DNA of 64,000 nt, from contig CANSRU010000005.1 in assembly GCA_947649495.1 (NCBI GenBank), positions 62,001-126,000 on the forward strand, read 5' to 3'. The notes below the pieces were generated by a model. That model saw nothing but the letters and a program-made list of their open reading frames with translations, was not told where the DNA came from and did not search any database. This stretch comes from an uncultured Porphyromonadaceae bacterium. Lineage in GTDB: Bacteria; Bacteroidota; Bacteroidia; Bacteroidales; Muribaculaceae. Below are positions 9,942 to 18,157 of this stretch, piece after piece (positions within the stretch are counted from its first letter, which is position 1; the number at the start of each line of letters is the position of its first letter). A program made the translations under genes and the position numbers.

Positions 9942-10299
9942 GAAAGTAAAAAAATCATTATTCGATATTCTCCAATGTATTGATGAGATTGAATCATATT
10001 TTGATTCGGCTCCACGACGGTTTGATTACTACCGCGAAAATGCGCTTTTAAGAAGCGCCATACACATGAATATATCGATAATCGGTGAAGCTACAAATCG
10101 AATCCTGAAAATTGATCCCGAAATTTTGATTTCTAATGCAAAACAGATTATTGGAACTCGAAATTATTTGATTCACGGTTACGATAGCCTGAGATTGGAA
10201 ATGATTTGGGCAATAATTGTTAACGATTTACCCAAACTAAAACAGGAGGTTGTCTCTCTATTAAACCGGGACGAAACCACGACAAATGCAACAAGTTAA
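9934..10299 (+). CDS. hepT: HEPN-domain ribonuclease toxin (HepT/DUF86)
   Basis: A 121-residue alpha-helical HEPN protein. The active-site motif R-X4-H is present as Arg76 and His81 in RNYLIHGY, and Tyr83 sits where the partner enzyme is known to place AMP in HepT-MntA pairs. Such toxins cleave RNA (tRNA or mRNA) when uninhibited and act in element stability or phage defence. It overlaps the MNT gene by 8 bases. All key residues are intact, so both toxin and antitoxin should be active. The RNA target cannot be told from sequence. Confidence 0.88.
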   Translation: MDRKVKKSLFDILQCIDEIESYFDSAPRRFDYYRENALLRSAIHMNISIIGEATNRILKIDPEILISNAKQIIGTRNYLIHGYDSLRLEMIWAIIVNDLPKLKQEVVSLLNRDETTTNATS

Positions 10300-10354
10300 A
10301 AACAACAATATTAAGAAGTTACAGCCCGGCAAATATCACTAAGGCTAATATCCC

Positions 10355-10370
10355 CTCCCCCCGACAAAAC
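10355..10370 (+). repeat. Right copy of tRNA-derived direct repeat (attR-like)
   Basis: CTCCCCCCGACAAAAC, 15 of 16 bases identical to the tRNA-Pro 3' end copy at 9442-9457. It is followed, like the left copy, by a hairpin containing AGTTAAGCC. Confidence 0.7.
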
Positions 10371-10378
10371 AAAGCAAT

Positions 10379-10418
10379 ACAGGCTTAACTCAATTGAGTT
10401 AAGCCTGTTTCTTTATTC
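10379..10418 (+). terminator. Perfect palindromic terminator, probably the original tRNA-Pro terminator
   Basis: ACAGGCTTAACTCAA followed by TTGAGTTAAGCCTGT (perfect 30-base palindrome), then TTCTTTATT. The spacing from the right repeat copy equals that expected for a tRNA terminator, suggesting it was separated from the tRNA by the insertion. Confidence 0.75.
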
Positions 10419-10433
10419 TCCCGGAATAAAAAT

Positions 10434-10447
10434 GTGTGAATTCACAC
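10434..10447. promoter_or_regulatory. Palindrome GTGTGAATTCACAC upstream of a small gene
   Basis: A perfect 14-base palindrome 22 bases upstream of a -7 box (TACCTTTG, 10470-10477). It sits where a -33 box would be, so it could be an operator. A second palindrome, GTCCGGAC, lies between them. Confidence 0.35.
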
Positions 10448-10507
10448 CCCCGTGCGTCCGGACGTGTGTTACCTTTGCAGCATAACAAACTGAAAACACA
10501 CCTGCAC

Positions 10508-10996
10508 ATGAAATCATTCCGCTTCAAAGAATCGTGGCTCAAGGCCGTGGAGGCTATAGCCGATCCCGCCATTCAGTCAGAACTCATGCTTGCCATAGCC
10601 CGCTACGGCATCAACGGCACATTCACCCCATCGGAGAGCGCCACAGTCAATGCCGTGATGGCCATTGTCATGGCCGAGACAGAATCCTCGCGCCCATCAG
10701 CTGCCGGCACAAAAGCCGTCGAACAGGTAAATCTTGAACAGGAACTTTTCGAGCAGGCCGAAAGGCAGATTGACACCATGAGCATGCACGCTTCGTCCGC
10801 CGCAGCGCGCGAGGGCATCGGCGTATGTTTCCACAGGTTCAGAAATGAGTGCCTGGCACACCGGCGTTTCCACTCGTCGCGCCACGAACTCATAGAGGAC
10901 TTCCGCCGACGCATATCAAAAGAAATCTACGGCATCCCCGCACGTGAATCACAGTTCTTCCGCCGAAAGCCCACCCGCACAAGTCCGCCGGTCTGA
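10508..10996 (+). CDS. DUF6291-like small protein
   Basis: A 162-residue protein from the ATG at 10508; the open frame from 10436 overlaps the promoter region and is rejected. The start MKSFRFKESWLKAVEAIADPAIQSELMLAIARYGINGT resembles DUF6291-type proteins found in Bacteroidota near phage or replication genes. The middle is helical and the C-terminus basic (RRRISKEIYG ... RRKPTRTSPPV), which could bind nucleic acid. Function unknown. A -7 box (TACCTTTG) lies 31 bases upstream and a palindrome further up. No close partner gene is seen. Confidence 0.65.
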   Translation: MKSFRFKESWLKAVEAIADPAIQSELMLAIARYGINGTFTPSESATVNAVMAIVMAETESSRPSAAGTKAVEQVNLEQELFEQAERQIDTMSMHASSAAAREGIGVCFHRFRNECLAHRRFHSSRHELIEDFRRRISKEIYGIPARESQFFRRKPTRTSPPV

Positions 10997-11120
10997 CCGC
11001 CCCATCCCGACTGCCGTCCGCGCCAATCCACACCACACCTCCCCAATAGGCCTAATTTGGACTAATTACACCAATTGGCTAATTGAAAATAAGGGGACTA
11101 ATGCAAATCCACAACCACAT

Positions 11121-11249
11121 AAAAATATCGCGTGGATTATCTCTACGATAACCCACGCGCCATAATTGATTTCTTAATTACTATGTTTGTCTTTTTTCAG
11201 GTACTAATTTAGGCTTATTATCTAAACGAGAATGTATAAATTTCCTTTC
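11121..11249 (-). ncRNA. Candidate small RNA (own promoter and terminator)
   Basis: Reading leftward, a full promoter (TTG at 11284-11282, 19-base spacer, TATCTTTG at 11262-11255) predicts a start near 11249. About 90 bases later a 13-base-pair hairpin (CGCGTGG-x-TTATC class stem, 11159-11129, one mismatch) is followed by ATATTTTTATG, a good terminator. There is no convincing coding frame in between. The transcript would be about 125-130 bases. It lies in a 367-base gap with no gene. Existence is inferred from signals alone. Confidence 0.5.
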
Positions 11250-11254
11250 GCTTG

Positions 11255-11284
11255 CAAAGATAGAAGCGAGATATTACAATGCAA
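11255..11284 (-). promoter_or_regulatory. Promoter of the candidate small RNA
   Basis: -33 TTG (11284-11282), 19-base spacer, -7 TATCTTTG (11262-11255), all on the minus strand. It points away from the two-component operon's last gene, which ends at 11364. Confidence 0.65.
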
Positions 11285-11363
11285 GCATATTTTTGTTACA
11301 ATACTGCAACAAAAATCCACACCTTGACTTTTTAACTAATATTAACTACAATACAGCAATATA

Positions 11364-11654
11364 CTACCCCAATTGCCGCTTCAAATCTTCGTTTCGGAAT
11401 AACGTCGGGGAAAAATCCACCAACCGGTAATCAGCAATTTCGTTAATGTAGAACGGATCATTTTTCAATATATCCATAGCATCGGCCTCGGTTTCCACAG
11501 CGAGAACAATCACGCCACCGACACGCCCACGCCTCGGACCCGACATAAGCAGACACCCTTTCTCATACCACGAAGCAAGAAATTCACGATGGGCGGCCAA
11601 ATGCAAATCGACATCGGCAAGTGGCTTCTTATATGTCAATACAGCAATAATCAT
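11364..11654 (-). CDS. YciI family protein
   Basis: A 96-residue protein with the ferredoxin-like YciI fold: MIIAVLTYKKPL, AHREFLASWYEKGCLLMSGPR with the family His, VIVLAVETEADAMDILKNDPF, and the Phe-rich end. YciI-like proteins are small cytoplasmic enzymes or binding proteins of poorly known reaction. The start at 11654 lies 10 bases after the stop of the sensor kinase, so it is the third gene of that operon; the open frame further upstream overlaps the kinase and is rejected. Its link with the two-component system is positional only. Confidence 0.88.
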   Translation of the reverse strand: MIIAVLTYKKPLADVDLHLAAHREFLASWYEKGCLLMSGPRRGRVGGVIVLAVETEADAMDILKNDPFYINEIADYRLVDFSPTLFRNEDLKRQLG

Positions 11655-11664
11655 AACGTCACAA

Positions 11665-13137
11665 TTACTTTCCGCGCCATTTCTCAAGAGTGAACAGGAA
11701 CGACAGGCCACCTTCGGGACGGTTACGCACCGTAATCGTTCCACCCATGGCCTCTATGGTGTTCTTCACGATAGGAAGTCCGAGCCCGGTGCCACCCATT
11801 TTGCGGGAACGTCCGGCATCCACACGATAGAATCGTTCGAACAGATGCGGTATATGCTCCTCAGCCACACCAACACCATTGTCCCAGAACGCGAAGGTAT
11901 AGTAACGTTGTGACTCAGCCATTAGCTCAAGTCCCATGGCAGTACCGCGCGAGTGGAGCACCGCATTACGTATGAGATTGCTTATAACGCTTACCAACAG
12001 AGTGGAATTGCCTTTTACGAGACAATCGAACGGCAGCTTGAATTCGAACGACATATTTTTCATCTCGCCCGCAGCTTTCATATCGTTCTCCACCATATAC
12101 ACAAGGTCGTGGAAGTCTATCTCAGCCTTGGGAATATTGCCGCTACCCTCCTCCAGACGCGTCATTGTCGACACGTCGTTAAGCAGACTGCACAGCCTCA
12201 CCACATTGTCCTGAGCACGGGTGAGGAAGTAGCGGCGGGTATCGCTGTCCATATCTTCGGCGGTGAGCACCGTATCAAGATATCCGCGTATCACGCCGAC
12301 AGGAGTTTTCAATTCGTGATTGATATTGTTTGTGAGCTGACGCTTCAGACGAGCCTTCTCCTCCACGGCATGCAAAGCGATATCGTGTTCACGCTCACTC
12401 TTGCGCAAAGCCTCGATTCGTTCGTGGTACAGCTTTACTATCTCGCGGGAGATATCGCCAAGCTCATTGTGAGGAAATTTACTTTCGTCAAACTGAAGAT
12501 TATCATTCTTGGCGCTTTCGGCAAACTCACGCAACATCTTGATGTTCTTCATAAGGAAGTTGGTGCTGAAATAAGCCATGCATGCGGTGCCTATCATAAG
12601 AAGCACCATCACAAACCAGAATGTGAAGTCGGTGACATGGAGCGCATCGGCAATATTGACCGTAAACGGAACCGCTGTGTGCACATACACCTGGCCATCG
12701 TGACTACGCAAAGCTGAGAAAAAGAACATTGACTCGCCATCGGCACGCATCTCAGTACCCTCGCCCTGCTCCACGGCTTGCTGGAACTCACCCTGCTCCT
12801 TGGCCTCGTCAAAATCCGAAAGCATACGGCGTCCGATGGAGTACTCCAGCCGGCCGTCGCGGTCGTAAACGCTCACCATCACATCCTCAAACATGGAGTC
12901 GCAGAAGTAATGGCGCAGGAAGTTCATAAACGGCTTCAAATCCACATCGTGCTCGTAGGCATCGAGTATGCGGGAATTGACCAGCGAAAGCTGCTCCTTG
13001 ATGAATTCCGTACGGTAGTCAACCTCCCGGCGGTATTGGAAAGCCATCATCACGCCCACCACAATCCACATCATGACGAGCATCGACCAGAACAGTCGCC
13101 AGCGGTAGCTGCGCTTATACCGTTTCTTTAAAACCAT
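11665..13137 (-). CDS. Sensor histidine kinase (RprX-like)
   Basis: A 490-residue inner-membrane kinase. Hydrophobic helices at about residues 15-33 and 170-190 bound a periplasmic sensor domain of about 135 residues. The phosphoacceptor is His274 in NNINHELKTPVGVIRGY; N-box (ISNLIRNAVLHS), G1 (FWDNGVGV), F (LFERFYRVD) and G2 (GGTGLGLPIV) boxes follow. It overlaps the response regulator by 23 bases, so both are made together. The pair resembles the RprX/RprY system of Bacteroides, but the inducing signal is unknown. Confidence 0.93.
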   Translation of the reverse strand: MVLKKRYKRSYRWRLFWSMLVMMWIVVGVMMAFQYRREVDYRTEFIKEQLSLVNSRILDAYEHDVDLKPFMNFLRHYFCDSMFEDVMVSVYDRDGRLEYSIGRRMLSDFDEAKEQGEFQQAVEQGEGTEMRADGESMFFFSALRSHDGQVYVHTAVPFTVNIADALHVTDFTFWFVMVLLMIGTACMAYFSTNFLMKNIKMLREFAESAKNDNLQFDESKFPHNELGDISREIVKLYHERIEALRKSEREHDIALHAVEEKARLKRQLTNNINHELKTPVGVIRGYLDTVLTAEDMDSDTRRYFLTRAQDNVVRLCSLLNDVSTMTRLEEGSGNIPKAEIDFHDLVYMVENDMKAAGEMKNMSFEFKLPFDCLVKGNSTLLVSVISNLIRNAVLHSRGTAMGLELMAESQRYYTFAFWDNGVGVAEEHIPHLFERFYRVDAGRSRKMGGTGLGLPIVKNTIEAMGGTITVRNRPEGGLSFLFTLEKWRGK

Positions 13138-13825
13138 ATCCGAAGCCGAGACGAGTTACAATATTATTACCGTACTCACCTATCTTCTTACGCAGGCGGG
13201 CTATATTAGTATCTATAGTGCGGTTGGTAACAACCACATCGTCGTCCCACACCTGCTTGATAATCTCCTCGCGGGAGTATATGCGGTTGCGGTGTGTCAG
13301 GAAAAACAGAAGTATGTCAAATTCCGTACGGGTCAAGCCCATATCCTCGCCATTGAGATAACCGAGCTTGTCGTTACGGTCTATTCGCAGATTGTGGAAT
13401 GTGATGTCGGGCTCGTAAACGCTCTTCGACACATTGTATTCCCACTGGCGTGTGGCCTGGCTGCGGCGCAACACCGCGCGCACGCGGGCAAGAACCTCCG
13501 AAATCACAAACGGCTTGGTTATATAGTCGTCGGCGCCGATATTCAGACCCATCACCGTATCGTCCTCGCCGGTAAGGGCTGAACAGAATATAATGGGGGT
13601 GTTCTCTATCTCGCTCATGTTACGGACACGCTTGGCGAAATCGAAACCGCTCAGGCGCTCCATCATTATGTCGACAATAAACAGAGAGTAGCCGGAAAGA
13701 TCCATCGAAAGCGCTTCCTCGGCGCTGTAGGCACAGTCCACCTCATAGCCGTCTTTCTCCAGATTGTATTTCAATATCTCACACAGCGACTCTTCGTCGT
13801 CAATTACCAGAATCTTAATCCTCAT
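13115..13825 (-). CDS. OmpR-family response regulator (RprY-like)
   Basis: A 236-residue regulator. The receiver domain (residues 1-120) has the acidic pair at 9-11 (IDDEE), the phosphoacceptor Asp52 in FIVDIMM, Ser/Thr near 80 and Lys in YITKPF. The winged-helix DNA-binding domain (about 140-236) shows LTRTEFDILLFFLTHRNRIYSREEII and TIDTNIARLRKKIG. The ATG at 13825 starts the receiver directly; the open frame up to 13918 adds a hydrophobic, Cys-rich stretch not seen in the family. It overlaps and presumably is phosphorylated by the kinase downstream. Confidence 0.94.
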   Translation of the reverse strand: MRIKILVIDDEESLCEILKYNLEKDGYEVDCAYSAEEALSMDLSGYSLFIVDIMMERLSGFDFAKRVRNMSEIENTPIIFCSALTGEDDTVMGLNIGADDYITKPFVISEVLARVRAVLRRSQATRQWEYNVSKSVYEPDITFHNLRIDRNDKLGYLNGEDMGLTRTEFDILLFFLTHRNRIYSREEIIKQVWDDDVVVTNRTIDTNIARLRKKIGEYGNNIVTRLGFGYGFKETV

Positions 13826-14008
13826 AATATACCAGTTCTTTATGCAGCGGACACATACTGATGTATCCAAGCAATATATAATAATGTATGGTTCAAATAT
13901 CGAACGTAAAGATAGCACTTTAAAACGAAGCCCTGATGTTAAACAAAGTTAAACAGAATACAGATACCGAACCTAAGTACAACGAGAATGTTCTTAGTGT
14001 ATAATTAC

Positions 14009-14016
14009 TATATTTG
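14009..14016 (+). promoter_or_regulatory. -7 box (TATATTTG) before a short terminated transcript
   Basis: TAnnTTTG element that would start a transcript near 14022, only 40 bases before a strong terminator at 14061. Confidence 0.5.
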
Positions 14017-14021
14017 CACTG

Positions 14022-14092
14022 TGTTTTTTTCATGGTATTAGATTTAAGGTTAAGGATAAATCGGTTGTCGCGAGACAACCGACTTCTTTTTA
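14022..14092 (+). ncRNA. Candidate short transcript / leader ending in a GNRA-capped terminator
   Basis: Between a -7 box and a strong terminator lies a T-run, then an AT-rich segment holding a 22-codon frame (ATG at 14032, beginning MVLDLRLRIN) that runs through the hairpin. The terminator stem TCGGTTGTC/GACAACCGA is capped by GCGA. The product would be about 70 bases. Either a small RNA or an attenuating leader for the DUF349 gene, which also has its own promoter further down. Confidence 0.4.
14061..14091 (+). terminator. Intrinsic terminator with GCGA tetraloop
   Basis: Perfect 9-base-pair stem with a GNRA-type loop, followed by CTTCTTTTTA. Confidence 0.85.
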
Positions 14093-14165
14093 TGCAATAG
14101 GCCGATGTGTCCCACCCGGGAAAGGCGGCAGAATTGTTAAATGGATAGTTTTAGGCCGCTTTCCA

Positions 14166-14195
14166 TTGTTTTATGGAAAATTATATATATTTTTG
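14166..14195 (+). promoter_or_regulatory. Promoter of the DUF349 gene
   Basis: -33 TTG (14166-14168), 19-base spacer, -7 TATTTTTG (14188-14195). The -33 lies inside a 7-base-pair inverted repeat (TTTCCAT / ATGGAAA, 14160-14179), and the start of the message can fold as GAACC/GGTTC (14195-14211). Confidence 0.65.
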
Positions 14196-14270
14196 AACCG
14201 TTTATAGGTTCCCATCCGCGTATGCGTACATGGTACCGCCCCCTGTTTTAACCCGAAAAATTTCAAAGAA

Positions 14271-16088
14271 ATGGAATTGCTTGACTCGGCCGCGCAGACC
14301 GCAACACAGGTTGCCGACCATACCCCGAATCCCGAAAACGAAATCAACACAGATGCCATCGAGACATCAGGATGCGACACCGGCACTGAAATGTCGGCCG
14401 AAGCCATCATCGTACGCATCAAGGAGATAAGCGATTTGGACGCGGAAAATATGCCCACCGACGAAATCGGACGGCTCAAACAGCAGTTCTATCATCTGCA
14501 CAACGAGGATATACGCAGACAGCGTGAGAAGCATATCGCCGATGGCGGAGACGAGGCAACCTTCACCCCCGTTGCCGACGACGAGGCCTTCAAGAACATC
14601 CTCAATATAATAAAGGAAAAGAAAGCCGCATTCAGGGCTAAGATAGAAGCCGCACAGCTGGCCAATCTCGACCGCAAGCGCGCCATAGTGGCGGAAATCA
14701 CCGAAATGAGCGCCGACACCGACAATGTGAACCGTCACTACACCCGGGTAAAGGAACTACAGACCGAATTCAAGGCCACAGGCGAAGTGCCGCAACAGTA
14801 CTCCACCGATATATGGAAAGCATTCCAGGATGCAGTGGAACACTTCTACGACCAATGGAAAGTGAACAAGGAGCTCCGCGACTACGACTTCAAGAAGAAC
14901 CTCTCGGAAAAACAGTTGCTGATATCTGAAGCCGCCAAACTTGCCGACGAGCCTGATGTGGTGACCGCATTCAAGCGCCTTCAGGAGCTCCACGACAAGT
15001 GGAGGGAGATAGGTCCGGTGGCCAAGGAGATACGCGATGAGATATGGCTTCAGTTCAAAGACGCTTCGGCTAATGTCAACAAACGCTATCAGGCATTTTT
15101 CGAGGACCGCAAGAAACGTGAGACCGAAAACGAAGAGGCTAAAACAGCCCTATGCGCACGCATAGAAGCCATAGACACAGCCGCACTTTCCACATACGCC
15201 GCATGGAATCAGGCCACAGCCGACATAATCGCCGCTCAGGAGGAGTGGAAAACCTTAGGTTACGCATCGCGAAAAGTCAACAACGCCCTGTTCTCGAGAT
15301 TCCGTGCATGCTGCGACGCATTCTTCTCAGCCAAAGCTGAATTTTTCCGCAACATGAAAGATGAGCTTTCGCAGAATCTCGCCGCCAAGACTGCCCTGTG
15401 TGAGCAGGCCGAGGCCATGAAGGACAGCACCGAATGGCGCAAGACCACCGACAAGATGGTGGAACTCCAGCAGAAGTGGAAAGCTATCGGAGCCGTACCC
15501 AAGAAACAGAGCGACCAGATATGGAAACGCTTTATCGCCGCGTGCGACCATTTCTTTGAACAGAAAAAACTTGCCACATCCGACACCCGCCGCACCGAGC
15601 AGGCCAACCTCAAGGCCAAACGTGAGATAGTGGCGGCTCTCGAAGCCCTCAACAGCCCCGAGGCCGAGACCCCGCGCGAAGAGGCCATAAAGCAACTTCA
15701 GGAGCTGCGCTCACGCTGGCAGTCGACCGGCCATGTGCCATTCAAGGAGAAAGACAAGCTCCACGACGCATACCGCGAAGTGGTGCGTCAGCTGTATGAC
15801 AAATACGACGTGCACGAGAACCGCGCGCGCATGGCGTCGTTCGAATCATCGATAGAGAAACTGGCCGACGACTCCAACAAGCTATACCGCGAACGCGAGC
15901 GTCTGGCTCGTGCGTACGAGAACCGTCGCAACGAGTTGCACACCTACGAGAACAACCTCGGCTTCTTCAACTCAAAAACCAAAAACGGCGACTCTATGCT
16001 GCGTGAACTCGAGCGCAAAATCCAGTTCATAAAAGACGACCTTGCGCAACTCGAGAAAAAGATACAGATGATTGACGAAAAACTATAA
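14271..16088 (+). CDS. DUF349 repeat protein
   Basis: A 605-residue, highly charged, mostly helical cytoplasmic protein. After an acidic 75-residue N-terminus come about five DUF349 repeats, each with a W-x-G-x-V/A turn and an aromatic-rich helix: EFKATGEVPQQ, KWREIGPVAKE, EWKTLGYASRK, KWKAIGAVPKK and RWQSTGHVPFK. The last 90 residues form a coiled coil (SSIEKLADDSNKLYRERERL ... KIQFIKDDLAQLEKKIQ). DUF349 proteins are common in Bacteroidota and have no agreed biochemical role. The gene has a good promoter and is followed after 30 bases by a sugar-phosphate transferase, probably on the same transcript. Confidence 0.9.
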   Translation: MELLDSAAQTATQVADHTPNPENEINTDAIETSGCDTGTEMSAEAIIVRIKEISDLDAENMPTDEIGRLKQQFYHLHNEDIRRQREKHIADGGDEATFTPVADDEAFKNILNIIKEKKAAFRAKIEAAQLANLDRKRAIVAEITEMSADTDNVNRHYTRVKELQTEFKATGEVPQQYSTDIWKAFQDAVEHFYDQWKVNKELRDYDFKKNLSEKQLLISEAAKLADEPDVVTAFKRLQELHDKWREIGPVAKEIRDEIWLQFKDASANVNKRYQAFFEDRKKRETENEEAKTALCARIEAIDTAALSTYAAWNQATADIIAAQEEWKTLGYASRKVNNALFSRFRACCDAFFSAKAEFFRNMKDELSQNLAAKTALCEQAEAMKDSTEWRKTTDKMVELQQKWKAIGAVPKKQSDQIWKRFIAACDHFFEQKKLATSDTRRTEQANLKAKREIVAALEALNSPEAETPREEAIKQLQELRSRWQSTGHVPFKEKDKLHDAYREVVRQLYDKYDVHENRARMASFESSIEKLADDSNKLYRERERLARAYENRRNELHTYENNLGFFNSKTKNGDSMLRELERKIQFIKDDLAQLEKKIQMIDEKL

Positions 16089-16118
16089 ACCCACCACGCA
16101 CAATTATCGTCGACCAGC

Positions 16119-17510
16119 ATGACCGGAATAAACCAGCGAGGCAGATACGGACGCTACATCCAGTGGATACTCACGGGGGTGGATTTTTTGATACTCAACG
16201 CTGTGTTTTTCATCACCGCCAGGCTCACCCCCGAGTTCATAATGGAACGCACCCGCACGGTGTGGCTCCTGGCAAATATATGCTACATGCATGCGGCCTA
16301 TCTGATGAGCCATACGCAGACTTCGCGCCGCATAGCCATGGAGCATGTGCTGACCAATTCGTTTCGGTCAATATTGATACACGCCCTGCTGTTTATCTTC
16401 GGGCTATTTTTCCTGCAGATCGACCAGATACCGTGGCGGGCATTCGCCGAATTCTATGGCCTTCTCATAATCCTTCTGCCGCTATGGTGGATGGTATCGC
16501 GTATATTGGTCAAGAAACTGCGCCGGCATGGCTGGAACTTCAGCACCATAGTGATAGTGGGAGCCAATCCCACCGCACGTCGCCTATATCAGGAAATAGT
16601 GTCGGACACCGGCATTGGCTACCGGTGCATGGGGATATTCGACGACGAACCCCACCCCGGCATACCGGCCGATGTGTACCGGGGCACCCTCAATGAACTG
16701 GACGATTACATTCGCGAGCATAAAATAGACGAGATATTCTGCACCCTGTCGGGCGAACGCGAGGACGATATAAACCATGTGAGGGAAACAGCCGAGGCCA
16801 ATGTGTCGCGATTCTACTTCGTGCCCCAGCTGTCGCGATATGCCGTGGGCAACTTCGACATGTATGCCTTAGGCTCAATTCCCGTGATGGCCGTCCGCCA
16901 CCAGCCCTTGTCGCGTTTCCGCAACCGATTGGTGAAGCGGGCGTTCGACGTGGCATTCTCGGCCACCGTCCTGCTCTTCTCCCCGCTTGTATTCATACCG
17001 GTGGCCATAGCCATAAAGCTATCATCGCCCGGCCCCATATTCTTCAAGCAGAAACGCACCGGTTACCGTGGCCGCGAATTTTACTGCTACAAGTTCCGCA
17101 CCATGCGCGTAAACAAGTCGGCCGACACACAGCAGGCCACCAAAAACGACCCGCGGAAAACCCGCGTGGGCGACTTCCTGCGGCGCACGAGCATAGATGA
17201 ACTTCCGCAGTTCATCAACGTGTTCATCGGCAACATGTCGGTGGTAGGTCCACGTCCGCACATGCTCAAACACACCGAGCAGTACAGCCACCTGATCAAG
17301 AAATACATGGTGCGCCACTACATCAAACCCGGCATAACGGGATGGGCGCAGATAAACGGATTCCGCGGACAGACCGAGGAACTATGGCAGATGGAGCAGC
17401 GTGTGGAACACGACGTATGGTACATTGAACACTGGAATCCCCTGCTCGACCTTAAAATAATATTCAGAACTGTGACCAACGCCATTCATGGCGAAAAGAA
17501 CGCGTTCTAA
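16119..17510 (+). CDS. Undecaprenyl-phosphate sugar phosphotransferase (WcaJ/WbaP family)
   Basis: A 463-residue membrane enzyme that starts repeat-unit assembly of a surface polysaccharide by moving a sugar phosphate onto undecaprenyl phosphate. Four N-terminal helices (to about residue 130) lead to a Rossmann-like CoA-binding-type domain (IVIVGANPTARRLYQEI) and a re-entrant helix and catalytic domain: KRAFDVAFSATVLLFSPLVF, PGPIFFKQKRTGY, YCYKFRTM, RRTSIDELPQFINV, GPRPHMLKH and KPGITGWAQINGFRG. All family blocks are intact. It lies 20 kb from the capsule cluster at 38-55 kb, for which it may be the initiating enzyme; this link is inference. Confidence 0.93.
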   Translation: MTGINQRGRYGRYIQWILTGVDFLILNAVFFITARLTPEFIMERTRTVWLLANICYMHAAYLMSHTQTSRRIAMEHVLTNSFRSILIHALLFIFGLFFLQIDQIPWRAFAEFYGLLIILLPLWWMVSRILVKKLRRHGWNFSTIVIVGANPTARRLYQEIVSDTGIGYRCMGIFDDEPHPGIPADVYRGTLNELDDYIREHKIDEIFCTLSGEREDDINHVRETAEANVSRFYFVPQLSRYAVGNFDMYALGSIPVMAVRHQPLSRFRNRLVKRAFDVAFSATVLLFSPLVFIPVAIAIKLSSPGPIFFKQKRTGYRGREFYCYKFRTMRVNKSADTQQATKNDPRKTRVGDFLRRTSIDELPQFINVFIGNMSVVGPRPHMLKHTEQYSHLIKKYMVRHYIKPGITGWAQINGFRGQTEELWQMEQRVEHDVWYIEHWNPLLDLKIIFRTVTNAIHGEKNAF

Positions 17511-17912
17511 GCCTTCCGCAACGCCACCCAGCCCCAATGCGCCTGCCCTGCCAAGACCGGAGTCAAGGCATTATTCGCATATCCATCAAGTGCAATTTAG
17601 CTATCAGAAACGTTTTCTTTTGCGTTTTGTGTCGAGCCACGACATGACTTTGGGAAAGCGAGAAGTTCGTGTGCATGGAGCTTGCGCTACTCCTCGCGTC
17701 AGGGTGTCTGTATCAGCGCAACAACATAAGAATAACGACCCCTATCAATAATACCGCACCCATATCACTTCTGCCATTTCACAAATGTATAAGATTTCCC
17801 TTATGGCTTAGATTGCAGCATGAATTACGCAGTAACACACTGTAAATCACCTTTATAAGACCCAACAGCAACAAATTAAGATGCGAAAGCCATGCAAAAA
17901 AGCCCTCGCATA
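17511..17912. other. Gene-free stretch before tRNA-Leu
   Basis: About 400 bases with no convincing frame on either strand and no strong hairpin. Short GC-rich patches (around 17640-17710) alternate with AT-rich DNA. Frames read here are antisense to the tRNA or lack start signals. I see nothing else in it. Confidence 0.5.
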
Positions 17913-17943
17913 TTGCACAAACCGAATAAAACACCTATCTTTG
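17913..17943 (+). promoter_or_regulatory. Promoter of tRNA-Leu (TTG-N20-TATCTTTG)
   Basis: -33 TTG at 17913-17915, 20-base spacer, -7 TATCTTTG at 17936-17943, ten bases before the tRNA. Confidence 0.8.
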
Positions 17944-17953
17944 CAGAGCAAAA

Positions 17954-18034
17954 GCCCAGGTGGCGGAATGGTAGACGCGCTCGTTTCAGGTGCGAGTGCT
18001 GCGAGGCGTGCAGGTTCGAGTCCTGTTCTGGGCA
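17954..18034 (+). tRNA. tRNA-Leu(CAG)
   Basis: A class II tRNA of 81 bases: acceptor GCCCAGG with TCTGGGC, D-arm GGCGGAATGGTAGAC, anticodon loop TTCAGGT (anticodon CAG, reading CTG), an extra arm (TGCTGCGAGGCG) and T-arm GTTCGAGTC. CCA is not encoded. It marks the left edge of the AT-rich defence-type block; I found no second copy of its 3' end on the far side. Confidence 0.95.
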
Positions 18035-18038
18035 CCGC

Positions 18039-18076
18039 AAATGACTGTTAATCGTTTGATTTTCAGTCATTTTTTA
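18039..18076 (+). terminator. Terminator of tRNA-Leu
   Basis: AAATGACTG pairs with CAGTCATTT across a 16-base AT-rich loop, followed by TTTTAT. Confidence 0.75.
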
Positions 18077-18157
18077 TCGGGCAGCCAAAGGTTAGGCGCA
18101 TAGTAAAAAAGGGGGCAGTAGATATTTCGGGATGGTGAGGATATTTCTGCTGACTTC

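Noticed and set aside
17853-18070. Small minus-strand ORFs over tRNA-Leu
   Set aside because: They are antisense readings of the tRNA and its promoter; the tRNA call is strong.
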